DNA of 51,433 bases from Gracilaria caudata. Taxonomy: Eukaryota; Rhodophyta; Florideophyceae; Gracilariales; Gracilariaceae. The notes below the pieces were generated by a model, which was not told the origin of the DNA, did no database searches, and saw nothing but the letters and a program-made list of their open reading frames with translations. Location: NCBI GenBank assembly GCA_030374735.1, contig JASCIV010000085.1:1-51433 (forward strand). The letters run 5' to 3'. Below are positions 26,893 to 36,333 of the stretch, one piece after another. How positions within the stretch are numbered: position 1 is the stretch's first letter; each line of letters opens with the position of its first letter. The position numbers were made by a program, and so were the translations under genes.

Positions 26893-27690
26893 ATGTCATT
26901 ATCTCGATACTTTTTGACGAGAAGTGCGGCATGTGCGTCAAACCTTGTACACCGGCGTCATTGCTATTCGGCACTTTCGAGAGCAATGTGCAACACTGCG
27001 TTGAATACGCGTACTTTTTCTGTGAAGGCTGGTGCCGACAACGATGCCACGAGCCCGACCTCGTCGAAGAAGAAGCGTGGTTTTCTAGAGCGGATGCTCG
27101 CAGCTGATAAATCTGGGCAGAATCCCCTGTTGAAGGCGTTGGGTTATTATTCTGAAGAAAGTAGAGCCATAGGTGCGGGGAAGGCACTTTACAACCAGGC
27201 TTTGGAACGAGTGGATACAATTTCCATAGTGGAATTCGACAAGAGGACCAACTTTTCAGCTTGGTTTGAAATGTTATCAGTTCACATCTACCTAACTTTG
27301 CGACGACTTCGAGCCGAAAAAGGTACCACGTACGAAAGCTATGTGAAAACCGCGATGCAGTGTTTGTTTGACGTGTTTTGGACCGATGTTCGGTCCCGCA
27401 TGATAAAGGACCACAACATGACGCTTACAACGAGCGGAAAGTGGATCAAGGAATGCGAACAAATGTTCTTTGGTCTTGCTATGGCTTTCGACGAGGGTTG
27501 GGAAGACGTAGACATCATGAGAGATGCTATTCGCCGAAACATTACTTCCCTCGGTGAGGACAAGGTCAAAATAGAACACTTTAGGAAGTACATGATGAAA
27601 GAGCACTTGCGTCTGGAAAGTACATCCATCGATGAAATGTGTGATGGATCCATCTGGAATGGGGAGGATACTGCATTTCGGTCTGCGTAA
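26893..27690 (+). CDS. UQCC1: ubiquinol-cytochrome c reductase assembly factor 1 (UQCC1/CBP3)
   Basis: 265 residues. A mitochondrial chaperone needed for cytochrome b synthesis and complex III assembly. The first ~45 residues (MSLSRYFLTRSAACASNLVH and on) are Arg/Ser-rich with no acidic residues, a good mitochondrial presequence. The core holds the family pattern: NFSAWFEMLSVHIYLTLRRL, then a segment with LFDVFWTDVRSRMI, then MFFGLAMAFDEGW, as in the CBP3/UQCC1 domain. I chose the ATG at 26893 because the slightly longer frame begins at GTG. Confidence 0.9.
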   Translation: MSLSRYFLTRSAACASNLVHRRHCYSALSRAMCNTALNTRTFSVKAGADNDATSPTSSKKKRGFLERMLAADKSGQNPLLKALGYYSEESRAIGAGKALYNQALERVDTISIVEFDKRTNFSAWFEMLSVHIYLTLRRLRAEKGTTYESYVKTAMQCLFDVFWTDVRSRMIKDHNMTLTTSGKWIKECEQMFFGLAMAFDEGWEDVDIMRDAIRRNITSLGEDKVKIEHFRKYMMKEHLRLESTSIDEMCDGSIWNGEDTAFRSA

Positions 27691-27902
27691 GTGCCTTCCA
27701 GACTGACGCGAATAAGACAGAATCACAGAGACGCCACTGACCACCAAAACTGATCAATGCGGGGCTAATCTTGGCGACTGGGTTTAAACCCCCTGAATCA
27801 CAGATTCTGAGAAAGAGGTCGGTGTGCATCTGCAGACCAGATGTGCCACGCGACGTCTATTCCTTTCTCTTGCGATGCCCAAAGAGGACGGCATCGAGAA
27901 CA

Positions 27903-28034
27903 ATGGCGCTTCTCCCTCTTCCGGAACGTCAAAATTTACTTGAAACTACAAGAAAATGGCATGATAGAGCGTTGGCCTACCTAGTGAGAGAACATTTCTT
28001 TGAACAGAGACGCTCCACGCTACGTCTTAATTAG
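27903..28034 (+). CDS. possible 43-residue small ORF
   Basis: ATG at 27903, starting MALLPLPERQNLLETTRKWH, ending in TAG at 28034. The sequence is helical, amphipathic and protein-like, and the frame continues upstream without an ATG to about 27771, so it could be the last exon of an unseen gene. No family recognised. It lies in the 470-bp gap between UQCC1 and the pyruvate kinase stop. Confidence 0.2.
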   Translation: MALLPLPERQNLLETTRKWHDRALAYLVREHFFEQRRSTLRLN

Positions 28035-28161
28035 GCTAGTGCACTCATAAAAGAGAGACAGAAAGAAACCCACTGAACATCTGAAGGCCGGCTAAACTTC
28101 GCAATGAAGGTAATCTATTTCAAGAACTAAGGCGTCGTCCCATACTTCATGGCACTCGGAC

Positions 28162-30198
28162 TCACTTTATATTGCGAAGCTGCAGAGTGTGCACGATCTC
28201 ATTGGCCTGAGAGGCAAACGCATGGAATCTCTGGAAATCGTAACGTCCTGCAATCTCTGTGGATAGAGATTCCGTTGGTTCTTCGTTCTTGATACGTGTT
28301 TCTCTTCCGACTTCTGCGATATCTACGTCACGCATTCCCAGTTGAGCCTCACGTTTATCACTTAGCTTCAAGCCAAGCAGTCGTAGCGCGTTTCGAGTTT
28401 CAGATGCAGTGATAAACCGGTTTCCTTTGGAAATCTCAAGGAATGCCGAACGTAGCTCCGCTTCTGTGGCCTTTTCGCGACCTCCAAGCACGTCCGCCAA
28501 GATCACAACCAGGTCCCCATCTTGGACGACCTGTCGCTCTTTCAAAGCGTTCATTGCATTCTGAATGGTCTCTTCTGGATCATCTTCGAAAGGAATGCGG
28601 AACGGTCGCACGCCATAAAGCAAATTCATCTTGTTGCGAACAACTGGAGTAGCCGTAAACGCATAAATAGGGGCACGAGGTCTATATCGTGACATGAGCG
28701 TCGCCATCAATCCTTTCTGCGTGAAAACCATTATAGCCGCAGCGTTCTGCTGATTAGCCAAGACTGCTGCGCTGTTTGCAATATTCTCTGCAACATCACC
28801 CACACCTGGTGTCCACCATGTGGTATCTTTGACCAAGGGCGGAATCTCTAGAACAGGATCATCCGCAGTTTGCTCAAGCTCATGAATGCGTTGCTGGATG
28901 CGAAGAAGAACGGAATTCATTGTTGAAAGTGCTTTGAAAGGAAACTTTCCGCTTGCAGTTTCCGCAGTGAGGACCAACGCGTCAACTCTTTGCTTTGTGG
29001 CTTCTGTCATGTCAGCGACTTCGGCTCGTGTAGGAGTCGGATAAAGCACCATGCTCTCAAGAAAATGCGTTGACACCATGCATGGCTTCCCGTAACGACG
29101 ACAGACATCAGCGATTTGTTGTTGCCAGTAGGGTACCTTCTCGTATTGAATCGCAGTGCCGAGGTCACCTCGAGCAACCATGATTCCATCGGCTGCGTCC
29201 GTAATGCTTTCTAAGTTTCGCAGAGCATTAGGAGATTCAATCTTCGCTATGACGCCAATGTTGGCACGTCTATTTCTCAGGAGATTTCGGACAGCCAGAA
29301 CTTGGTCAGCAGACTCGACAAAAGACAAAGCAACGTACTCCACACGCTCACTAATTGCAAACTCGAGCTGATCTGGTGGGCATCCCAATACTGCTCGAGC
29401 AATTGAAGTGTTTAAATCCTCATTCTCGGCCCTAGGCGTTACATTGATAGACTTCCCGCGAATGTTGATAGTGCCCCGAGACCGCAGCTCTCCTGGACTT
29501 ACAACTTCGCACAAAATGTCCAGGCCCTCGATCTCCTTTACGAGAAGTTCGACGACTCCCCCTCCTTCAGCCTGGCACTGAATCATATCACCTTTTTCGG
29601 GCAAATCAATGAAGCCATCTAAGCTAACTTCTGAAACTGCAGTCGGATATTCCGCTTCGTGACGAACGGTAAGCGTGAAGGAGTCACCCACCTCGAGAAC
29701 TGGGTTTCGAGAAAACTCACCAAGGCGAACCGTGTCAAAAGAGCCTAGGTCAATCATCACGCCTGCGACAAAGGCAGTATTAAGGTTAATATCTCGAATG
29801 TTTTCAATGACCTTTCTATGCCATTCGTAATCGCCGTGACAAAGATTGAGGCGGACAAGGTTGACGCCGCCGGCAATGAGACGCAGCAAGTTATCCGGAT
29901 CACACGTAGAAGGCCCAACCGTGCCAACGATTTTTGTGTGACGTTCTCCGACATTTGCCACTTCTGCATCCTCAGGAAGCTTTAGCAGGGAACTGCGAAA
30001 CTGAACCGGAACGGATTCCAAAATGTTTGCCATCTTTGAAGGCGAGCTGGTGGCACCATCAGCTGCAGCACGTACATTGGCATGAGAGCTGTTCTTAACG
30101 TTTGACGATTTGCGCTGCATACATATCGAAGGAATCCATGAGCACTTCTGCTTGTCAATGCAGACAGGGTTGACAAATGTTGGAGACGTTGCGTTCAT
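28162..30198 (-). CDS. PK: plastid-type pyruvate kinase with EF-hand-like C-terminal extension
   Basis: 678 residues from the ATG at 30198. The first ~80 residues (Ser/Asn/Ala-rich) look like a plastid presequence. The core is pyruvate kinase: KIVGTVGPSTCDPDNLLRLI, VRLNLCHGDYEWH (Cys120 at the K+-ligand Ser, as in plant plastid PKp-alpha), VIAKIESPNALRNL, DGIMVARGDLG, THFLESM and a PTPTRAEVADMTEAT segment. The usual DTKGPEIR is replaced by IDLGSFDTVRLGEF, also seen altered in PKp-alpha. The enzyme makes pyruvate and ATP, probably for plastid fatty-acid synthesis. The last ~105 residues are not part of PK: ELRSAFLEISKGNRFITASE, ALRLLGLKLSD and YDFQRFHAFASQ resemble a degenerate pair of EF-hands. 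Confidence 0.92.
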   Translation of the reverse strand: MNATSPTFVNPVCIDKQKCSWIPSICMQRKSSNVKNSSHANVRAAADGATSSPSKMANILESVPVQFRSSLLKLPEDAEVANVGERHTKIVGTVGPSTCDPDNLLRLIAGGVNLVRLNLCHGDYEWHRKVIENIRDINLNTAFVAGVMIDLGSFDTVRLGEFSRNPVLEVGDSFTLTVRHEAEYPTAVSEVSLDGFIDLPEKGDMIQCQAEGGGVVELLVKEIEGLDILCEVVSPGELRSRGTINIRGKSINVTPRAENEDLNTSIARAVLGCPPDQLEFAISERVEYVALSFVESADQVLAVRNLLRNRRANIGVIAKIESPNALRNLESITDAADGIMVARGDLGTAIQYEKVPYWQQQIADVCRRYGKPCMVSTHFLESMVLYPTPTRAEVADMTEATKQRVDALVLTAETASGKFPFKALSTMNSVLLRIQQRIHELEQTADDPVLEIPPLVKDTTWWTPGVGDVAENIANSAAVLANQQNAAAIMVFTQKGLMATLMSRYRPRAPIYAFTATPVVRNKMNLLYGVRPFRIPFEDDPEETIQNAMNALKERQVVQDGDLVVILADVLGGREKATEAELRSAFLEISKGNRFITASETRNALRLLGLKLSDKREAQLGMRDVDIAEVGRETRIKNEEPTESLSTEIAGRYDFQRFHAFASQANEIVHTLQLRNIK

Positions 30199-30726
30199 TG
30201 ATGAAGATTGGTATATTCCAAGAAATGACTGATCTGTGGGGTATCGTAATTGAAACACGTTACTGCCGTACTGGATCGGATTGTTTGCGGATTGGTTCCT
30301 TTGAATGATAACTAATATGCAGCGATAAAGCTGTAGATACTATGATCGTCCAGTGCCCAAATGAATAGTGCTGAGGATCGAATGGGAGCTGACCTCAGGA
30401 CAAACTGGAGCAACTGAGATTCGATCAGCGCTGTCGTTATGCCTCGCTGTACAGGCCTGGCCAGTCATTGAATATGTATTTTTTTTGGGTATTCGACAGA
30501 TATCTCCGTATCTGGTATCTCACGAATTTCTTGTTGGATACCGACGTTGTCCTACACATAATCCTCTGTCCTGGTGGCGAAAAGAATGCTCTTCTTGGGC
30601 TCTTCTGTGAGTAGAAGTCGTTCTCAGAGACATGTATCAGACCAAAAGGCAAGAGCCACGCTGCTGACATTCACAGAGCTTCATCGACAGACGTAGGTAG
30701 TTTCACCTGAACTTAAAGCGCGCACT

Positions 30727-30858
30727 TTATTCAACCAGGTGTTCTAAACTGTCTACGGTGTACTCGTCACGGCTATTCCAACGCTCACCACAGACGCAAG
30801 GCCCCACAACTCCAAGAAGCAGAAACGGTTTGTTAAAACGGATGTAGAGATTTCGCAT
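30727..30858 (-). CDS. possible 43-residue small ORF
   Basis: On the minus strand an ATG at 30858 opens MRNLYIRFNKPFLLLGVVGP and ends ERWNSRDEYTVDSLEHLVE plus TAA. A CVCGERW segment might be half of a zinc site. The composition looks coding, and upstream sequence has a CTAAC followed by AG dinucleotides, so it may be a last exon. No family recognised. It sits in the 800-bp gap between RanBP1 and pyruvate kinase. Confidence 0.25.
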   Translation of the reverse strand: MRNLYIRFNKPFLLLGVVGPCVCGERWNSRDEYTVDSLEHLVE

Positions 30859-31005
30859 ATGGTGAGGAATAATCTTGTTAACTGAAGCATATGTTTATAC
30901 TGACCTGACTGATTCCGTTAGGAAAATACTAGAGACAAGAGACAGAGATCATTGTTAAAAGAATCCAAACAACATGTTTTGAAAGCAGATCAGTTTTGCC
31001 AGAAT

Positions 31006-31635
31006 TTACGAACTCTTTGCTTCCGCCGCTTCTTTGACACCAGTAGCGAGCTCAGTCTTCGTTTCAGTGGTAGTTTCTGCGGACGCAGAACCGTTTCCTT
31101 CCGCTTGTTGATTGGCATTGGCATTTGAAGAACGAAGGGCAGCCATATGCTCACGAGCGTCGTCATACGCATCCTTGAAGGCCTTTGCGTCTTTAGAATC
31201 ACGGAAACGAATAGCGAGCAAAGCCTGATCGCGCTCATCGTCCGCGTAATCAATAGCATGCCACACCCAAGATCGTTCGGAACCAACGTTTTCCCTGAGC
31301 TCGGTGTTGGGATTGACGTACTGATTCATGCAGATCTTGAGGGTCTTTTCGCGACGCATGAGCAAACGGATCTTCTTGGTCTGCTTGTGCTTGAGGATAC
31401 GAACATCACCCGTTCCCCTTTCCTTCCACTCTGTGAGCTCCTTGCTGAAGCGGAACAGTTTTGATCGCATCTTGAAGAGCACTTCTTCATCTTCTTCGCC
31501 GGTCTTGGTCTCAACCTGCTCGAGTTTGACGACGGGCTCGTAGTCTTTGGAGCAATCTTCGTCCGCAGCCGGCGTGCTCTCGGGCTCGGCGGGCGAATTG
31601 GATGGGGGAGCAATCTCTATTACGGGGTTGGTCAT
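31006..31635 (-). CDS. RANBP1: Ran-binding protein 1
   Basis: 209 residues. It stimulates RanGAP and releases Ran-GTP from exportins on the cytoplasmic face of the pore. The Ran-binding domain (about 43-170) shows the family blocks: EPVVKLEQVETKTGEEDEEV, FKMRSKLFRFSKELTEWKER, GTGDVRILKHKQTKKIRLLM, RREKTLKICMNQYV and SWVWHAIDYADDE. A short Ala/Glu-rich tail follows. I use the ATG at 31635; the longer frame begins at TTG and includes promoter sequence. It is divergent from the GH36 gene. Confidence 0.94.
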   Translation of the reverse strand: MTNPVIEIAPPSNSPAEPESTPAADEDCSKDYEPVVKLEQVETKTGEEDEEVLFKMRSKLFRFSKELTEWKERGTGDVRILKHKQTKKIRLLMRREKTLKICMNQYVNPNTELRENVGSERSWVWHAIDYADDERDQALLAIRFRDSKDAKAFKDAYDDAREHMAALRSSNANANQQAEGNGSASAETTTETKTELATGVKEAAEAKSS

Positions 31636-32044
31636 GATTCCGATCGGCTGATGCTCACGAATCACAGAGTGATGCTTGTGGGAAAAGGGGCAAGTGCGGA
31701 TGCTTTTGTGCTCAAATTTCGGATGGCGCGAACCGATTGAGAGCAAACCGGCGGCGATTGGAACACGAGGAAGTCGAGAGCAAAATGCCTGTGGCTGTAT
31801 GCACCGTCGTATCTTAGTGGAGGCACTGGAACGACAGACAACATTTGGAACAGGGATACGATGCAGAGCTTTGCGCACACGCCAGTTTCTCAAATAGGAT
31901 CAAAAAGCGGGTTGATCCCATGTTGCCGCCGGGAGCGGCATCTGGTGGTCCCACGCGCGCTTTGTCACGCGTCACGCGCCTTTCTTGTTCGTGCATGTTC
32001 TCTACCAGCGCCACGAAGGTTTACTTCAAGCCGCGCGAGATGAG

Positions 32045-34771
32045 ATGCAGTTCCGCAGCCGTTGGCGCGCGGTCGGTGGCTGTGGTGATGGCGTGCACGA
32101 GCTTGAGCTTCGCTTCGACCATCACCACCCGTTCGCGCTCGTTGAGAGCGTCTGTCTTCCGCACCATCGCATCACCGTTCTTCTCGACTCCATTCCCGTG
32201 CATCAAGCGAATATCACTGTGTCCTTTGTTCCGGCGCACAGTCAACGGTCCGAGTTAAATCATTCCCAGCCTTGTCGTCTACATTATGGCCTCGCCACGG
32301 ATGCAAGTACCTGGAATGACCCGCAGGATGCCTACTTCGACTGCTTATCAAACAACTGCTTTGTGGCCAGTGTTACCATTCCTCGGTCCTGCGTCATAGG
32401 CATTTCCTTCGTTATTCAACTTCAAGATGGGAATTGGCTTAAGGATTGCGCTGGCGCCGACTTCTTCGTGGGTAAGAATCATCGTCGTTCTCCGGCATGC
32501 GTTGAAGTGCCGTTTGCCACACCGTGGAACTGTCCGGACGTTCAGCAATCTCGCCTCACTTCACTCTACAAACAGAGCCCCTTTTGGATCGCGCCTGAGA
32601 TGCATAAACTGAGTCCACACTCTGCGAAGCGCTCTCCCCTAGATTTGTTATGTGATGTGATGCACGAAACCGTTTTCGCTGTGATTGAGAACGTCCAACA
32701 ACCAGAACATCAAACCACAAAATATACTAGGGATAACTTCACGTCTTCTCGCGCCCACACTGTATATACTGTGCTTGTCTTCGTTTCGGATGCCCAACGT
32801 GCGCTTCGAACTACGTTGTTTAGTACTGGTACCTATCCAGCCATTCGAATAGAATCTGGCAAACGTCGACCTTTGTCAATTGTCGATGTGTCCGATACCC
32901 TAACTTGTTTTATGCTTTCCGGACCCGATGTATACGCAACAATAACTCAACTAATTGAACATGTATCTCATCGACTCGATCACTTTTGCTCTCGCCGACA
33001 GAAAGTACAATCAACCGCATGGCAGCATATTGTATCTAAACAACAGCCATTACTTAGTTCTCTTGGGTTTTGTACGTGGGACGCTTTTGGTCATAACGTA
33101 ACTCAATCTGATGTTGTACAGTGTTTAGAATCTTTCCAAACCATGGGAATTCGATTTGGTTACGTTATCCTTGATGACGGCTGGCAAGCTGGTGGCGGAA
33201 AAGGGCCAAACTTTGAACATTCTCAGTCGGAGAAGAGAAGCACACATCGTCCGTGTTTAGAGTCGTATGGCCCAAACAACAAATTCGACGACTCACTTGA
33301 AGCGCTGCAGAAAAGACTATCACTTCCAATGATGGTATGGACTGCTGCCATAGGTTACTGGGGTGGCATTGATGGTAGAGCGTGCAACGTGGAAACAAAC
33401 ATAGTGAAAGGGACAGTCTCGAAAGGTTTGCTCGCGAACAACATCGGGAATCTACGACACTGGGAAAAGCTCTACGAGATTCCCGTTCAATCTGAACGAA
33501 ACATTGAGAGATTCTTTCAATCATACTTTGTGAAGAGTCTAGCAGCTACCCACAAGCTCAGCGGCTTAAAGATTGATGCTCAGAGCATCTTGGAAGTGCT
33601 TCATGATTTTGACGATGGAGACGGAAAAGAAACCAGATACTCCCAATCAAGATCCTTGACAGCTTCATTCCGAAATGCAATGACGAAGGCGGCGCATGAC
33701 GGGTTTCCAGATGCTATCATCGTGAATTCTATGGCTTGTGGCCAAGAAGCAATTTTTGCATCAGGTTCAACATTATCTCCGACAAATATCTGCTGGCGTA
33801 CTTCTGATGACCACGCTTTTCCAAGCACAGAGGAGGACGAGGGTATGGTGGCCTGGCATATTCTTAGAAATGCTATGAACACGTTATTGTTGGGGGAGAT
33901 ATTTCCAGTCTCTGATTGGGATATGTTTACCGCACACCATAAGCTCGCAAAGATGCACGCTATTGCCAGAATTTTGTCTGGAGGACCTGTATGCATTAGT
34001 GATGTTCCTTGTGCGCTGCAGACGGAAGGAAAGGTGTTACTCAGAAGTTTGCTCACATCGGACGGAAAGATTCTAAGATGCGAAGAACCTGGTCGACCAG
34101 TTGTCGACTGTATCTTTGAAGATCCGAGAACAGGTTCGGCGAAGCTTTTTAAAGTATTCAATCGTTCAGCAGTGAACGGAGTTATTGGCATTTTTAATCT
34201 TCACGAAACTACACAGGATAGCAATATCAGCGGTCTCTTTGCACCTTGCGACATATATGCTTTTTCCAAAATGCCTGGCAATACCTCGTACCTGTCGATG
34301 ATAGCTGGTCCGTCAATGAGACTGTTTTACCACAAAACCCAGTTTGACCCCTGCCTTGTAGAGGTTCCGCGCTTCGATGCTCTCATTGTGCATGTAAGTC
34401 CCGTATTGAACATCTCTGGTGAAATGCAATTCGCTGTGATAGGAAATCCCAGACTGATGAATACCGGTGCTGTCGTCGCATCCATAGCAATTAAGAAGAT
34501 TAGCCATGAAAAAGATCACGAAGGCAAGAATGGAAAGCAACCCTTTTCAAAATCGAGAACATACGTCTCGGTAGATGTCAGCCTGCGGGACTCGGGAGAA
34601 ACGGCTTTTTGGTTGAATGAAAACGCAACACGACAGCTTTCGTGCTTAAGGCATAGTGGTCGCACCCTTGGGAAGTTCAGATACACTACAATTAGTGGAA
34701 TTCATCTTCTATTTGTCACAGTACCGGCTCATGTGCCTTATGAAGTTGAGTTTGTATTCGAAGACTCGTAG
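32045..34771 (+). CDS. raffinose synthase / alkaline alpha-galactosidase-like GH36 enzyme
   Basis: 908 residues from the ATG at 32045 (a longer frame starts at TTG). GH36 subfamily of raffinose synthases, seed-imbibition proteins and alkaline alpha-galactosidases. Motifs: LGFCTWDAFGHNVTQ, GYVILDDGWQAGG, the nucleophile region LKIDAQSILEVL (family KVDVQ) and the acid/base region CWRTSDDHAFPS (family S-DDF). The N-terminal beta domain and C-terminal beta sandwich are both present. Substrate cannot be read from sequence: it may hydrolyse or transfer alpha-galactosyl groups. In a red alga, floridoside or galactan turnover is a possible role; this is inference. Confidence 0.9.
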   Translation: MQFRSRWRAVGGCGDGVHELELRFDHHHPFALVESVCLPHHRITVLLDSIPVHQANITVSFVPAHSQRSELNHSQPCRLHYGLATDASTWNDPQDAYFDCLSNNCFVASVTIPRSCVIGISFVIQLQDGNWLKDCAGADFFVGKNHRRSPACVEVPFATPWNCPDVQQSRLTSLYKQSPFWIAPEMHKLSPHSAKRSPLDLLCDVMHETVFAVIENVQQPEHQTTKYTRDNFTSSRAHTVYTVLVFVSDAQRALRTTLFSTGTYPAIRIESGKRRPLSIVDVSDTLTCFMLSGPDVYATITQLIEHVSHRLDHFCSRRQKVQSTAWQHIVSKQQPLLSSLGFCTWDAFGHNVTQSDVVQCLESFQTMGIRFGYVILDDGWQAGGGKGPNFEHSQSEKRSTHRPCLESYGPNNKFDDSLEALQKRLSLPMMVWTAAIGYWGGIDGRACNVETNIVKGTVSKGLLANNIGNLRHWEKLYEIPVQSERNIERFFQSYFVKSLAATHKLSGLKIDAQSILEVLHDFDDGDGKETRYSQSRSLTASFRNAMTKAAHDGFPDAIIVNSMACGQEAIFASGSTLSPTNICWRTSDDHAFPSTEEDEGMVAWHILRNAMNTLLLGEIFPVSDWDMFTAHHKLAKMHAIARILSGGPVCISDVPCALQTEGKVLLRSLLTSDGKILRCEEPGRPVVDCIFEDPRTGSAKLFKVFNRSAVNGVIGIFNLHETTQDSNISGLFAPCDIYAFSKMPGNTSYLSMIAGPSMRLFYHKTQFDPCLVEVPRFDALIVHVSPVLNISGEMQFAVIGNPRLMNTGAVVASIAIKKISHEKDHEGKNGKQPFSKSRTYVSVDVSLRDSGETAFWLNENATRQLSCLRHSGRTLGKFRYTTISGIHLLFVTVPAHVPYEVEFVFEDS

Positions 34772-34821
34772 AGTCCGTTGACATTAGATTTCTTTTGGAC
34801 TTTTTGTTCATAGTCCCGAGG

Positions 34822-36333
34822 CTATCTCTTGGCTTTCCGTTCCTCGAGAAGCGCAGCAGTTAGTTGTGTTTCCGTCTTGTCATGTCGATGCGGATAAAAG
34901 CTTTTGCCGAGTTCAACCTCTCCGGCTTTGAAAATGGTTTCAGCAGAGGGAAGATAATCAAGAAAATGCTTCAGATGAACATCTACCTCTGACGGCTTTG
35001 CTGAAATGTTCGATGGATCTCGTGCTAGTGAAACAGCCCAAAATAATGCTCCGAAAACTCTGCATCCCTCTTCCCTTCGCACCGGTTTGGTGTTGGGATT
35101 TTTCACTATCTTCTCCACCGTTGAAAGATATGCCTTTCTTTCTAGTCGGGGAAGCAAATGTCGTTCTAAAACTCTTCGCCCAAGCGCTGCGAGACCCACA
35201 ATCGCTCCATAGTGCGTCGTAAGAGGTCTTTTCGTGTTGTCGAGGGCGGAAGCGCACGTTTTGGTAATGCGGGGTTGGATATCAGGGTATTGTTGACCGT
35301 ATCGATCACAAATTTTCTTCATTACCGTCGATGTAAAATCTCGCAGAGCCCAATGATTATCCCTCGGATTCCCAGAAAACCGTTTTCCCAGCATGCAAGT
35401 GAGAACTGCTGGCAAGACTTGTTGTAAATACAGCCTCAAGTCAAAGACATCATTGTCCAATATTGCGTTAACTAGCCGCATACACGAGAACATCAGCGGC
35501 AGATTGTCGCATTTAGTTACACACTTGAACACGAACTGCGTGAAGTACGGGAGCAATTCAGCAATTCCTTTCTCATGAGCGACTGCATACAAACATTGCT
35601 CAAGATGCTTAATGTCATCTCCCTGTATAGCAGTGGTGATTTGCTCTAGGTAGAGCTGGAGCTCTCGGCTCAGCTCGTGCTTCACGATAGGCTTAACTTC
35701 CAATGGAACTTTCTGTTTCTTTGTCACTTGTTCCGTGTCTGCGTCCTCTTCGTAGTTGGCCTTGCGCTTGCGCGTCGGATTTTGAGGAATAGAGGGTTGT
35801 TTCCCGGCTACAGCAAGCCAGTGCTTACTAAGGTTAACGTCAAGGGGTACAAGAGGCATGTTTGTTTGAATGACGGATTTCACAGTCATTTCTCTGTCGG
35901 GCACAAAGAACAAGTCCTCGTTTCCGTCTACCGCAGTAAATTGAGGGCGATGGTTACCTTTTGCACCTCCTACAGGGCTCTTTGGATACACGTTTTGTTG
36001 GTTGGCAGCTTCGCTGTCTTTCTTCTTGTGGGAGTTCCCTTTGGGATCACTGAAACCAACAATAGGGGCAACGTTTCGCAACCGGAGAGCCGCGTTTATG
36101 TCATTTGTCGTTAACTTGTTGCGTTTGGAGTGTTTCATGAACTTCATTGCGTCCTGAACAATCTCTCGAATTCGATATTCGATGTCGTGAGCCAGTGTCC
36201 CCGCCGCTGAGTCTGCAAAAGACGGCATACTCGGAATGGATTGACCAATGACGCGAATGACCTCCGTATCGACACGCAGCGTCTCATGGGGCATAGAGTT
36301 TGCGCTCGATGGCTTTGCTCGCTTGGAAGCCAT
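34822..36333 (-). CDS. TAF6: TFIID subunit TAF6
   Basis: 503 residues. The N-terminal histone fold (about 20-90: ETLRVDTEVIRVIGQSIPSM, IEYRIREIVQDAMKFMKHSK, RNKLTTNDINAALRLRNV) pairs with TAF9 in TFIID. A linker with PLVPLDVNLSKHWLAVAGKQ, conserved in TAF6, follows, then a basic stretch (TRKRKANYEED) and the HEAT-repeat C-terminal domain (about 215-470, with VLTCMLGKRF and NHWALRDFTSTVMKKICDRY). The ATG at 36333 is clear. It is tail-to-tail with the GH36 gene (50 bp) and head-to-head with SSU72. A shorter TAF6-like paralogue is near the right end of the window. Confidence 0.95.
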   Translation of the reverse strand: MASKRAKPSSANSMPHETLRVDTEVIRVIGQSIPSMPSFADSAAGTLAHDIEYRIREIVQDAMKFMKHSKRNKLTTNDINAALRLRNVAPIVGFSDPKGNSHKKKDSEAANQQNVYPKSPVGGAKGNHRPQFTAVDGNEDLFFVPDREMTVKSVIQTNMPLVPLDVNLSKHWLAVAGKQPSIPQNPTRKRKANYEEDADTEQVTKKQKVPLEVKPIVKHELSRELQLYLEQITTAIQGDDIKHLEQCLYAVAHEKGIAELLPYFTQFVFKCVTKCDNLPLMFSCMRLVNAILDNDVFDLRLYLQQVLPAVLTCMLGKRFSGNPRDNHWALRDFTSTVMKKICDRYGQQYPDIQPRITKTCASALDNTKRPLTTHYGAIVGLAALGRRVLERHLLPRLERKAYLSTVEKIVKNPNTKPVRREEGCRVFGALFWAVSLARDPSNISAKPSEVDVHLKHFLDYLPSAETIFKAGEVELGKSFYPHRHDKTETQLTAALLEERKAKR

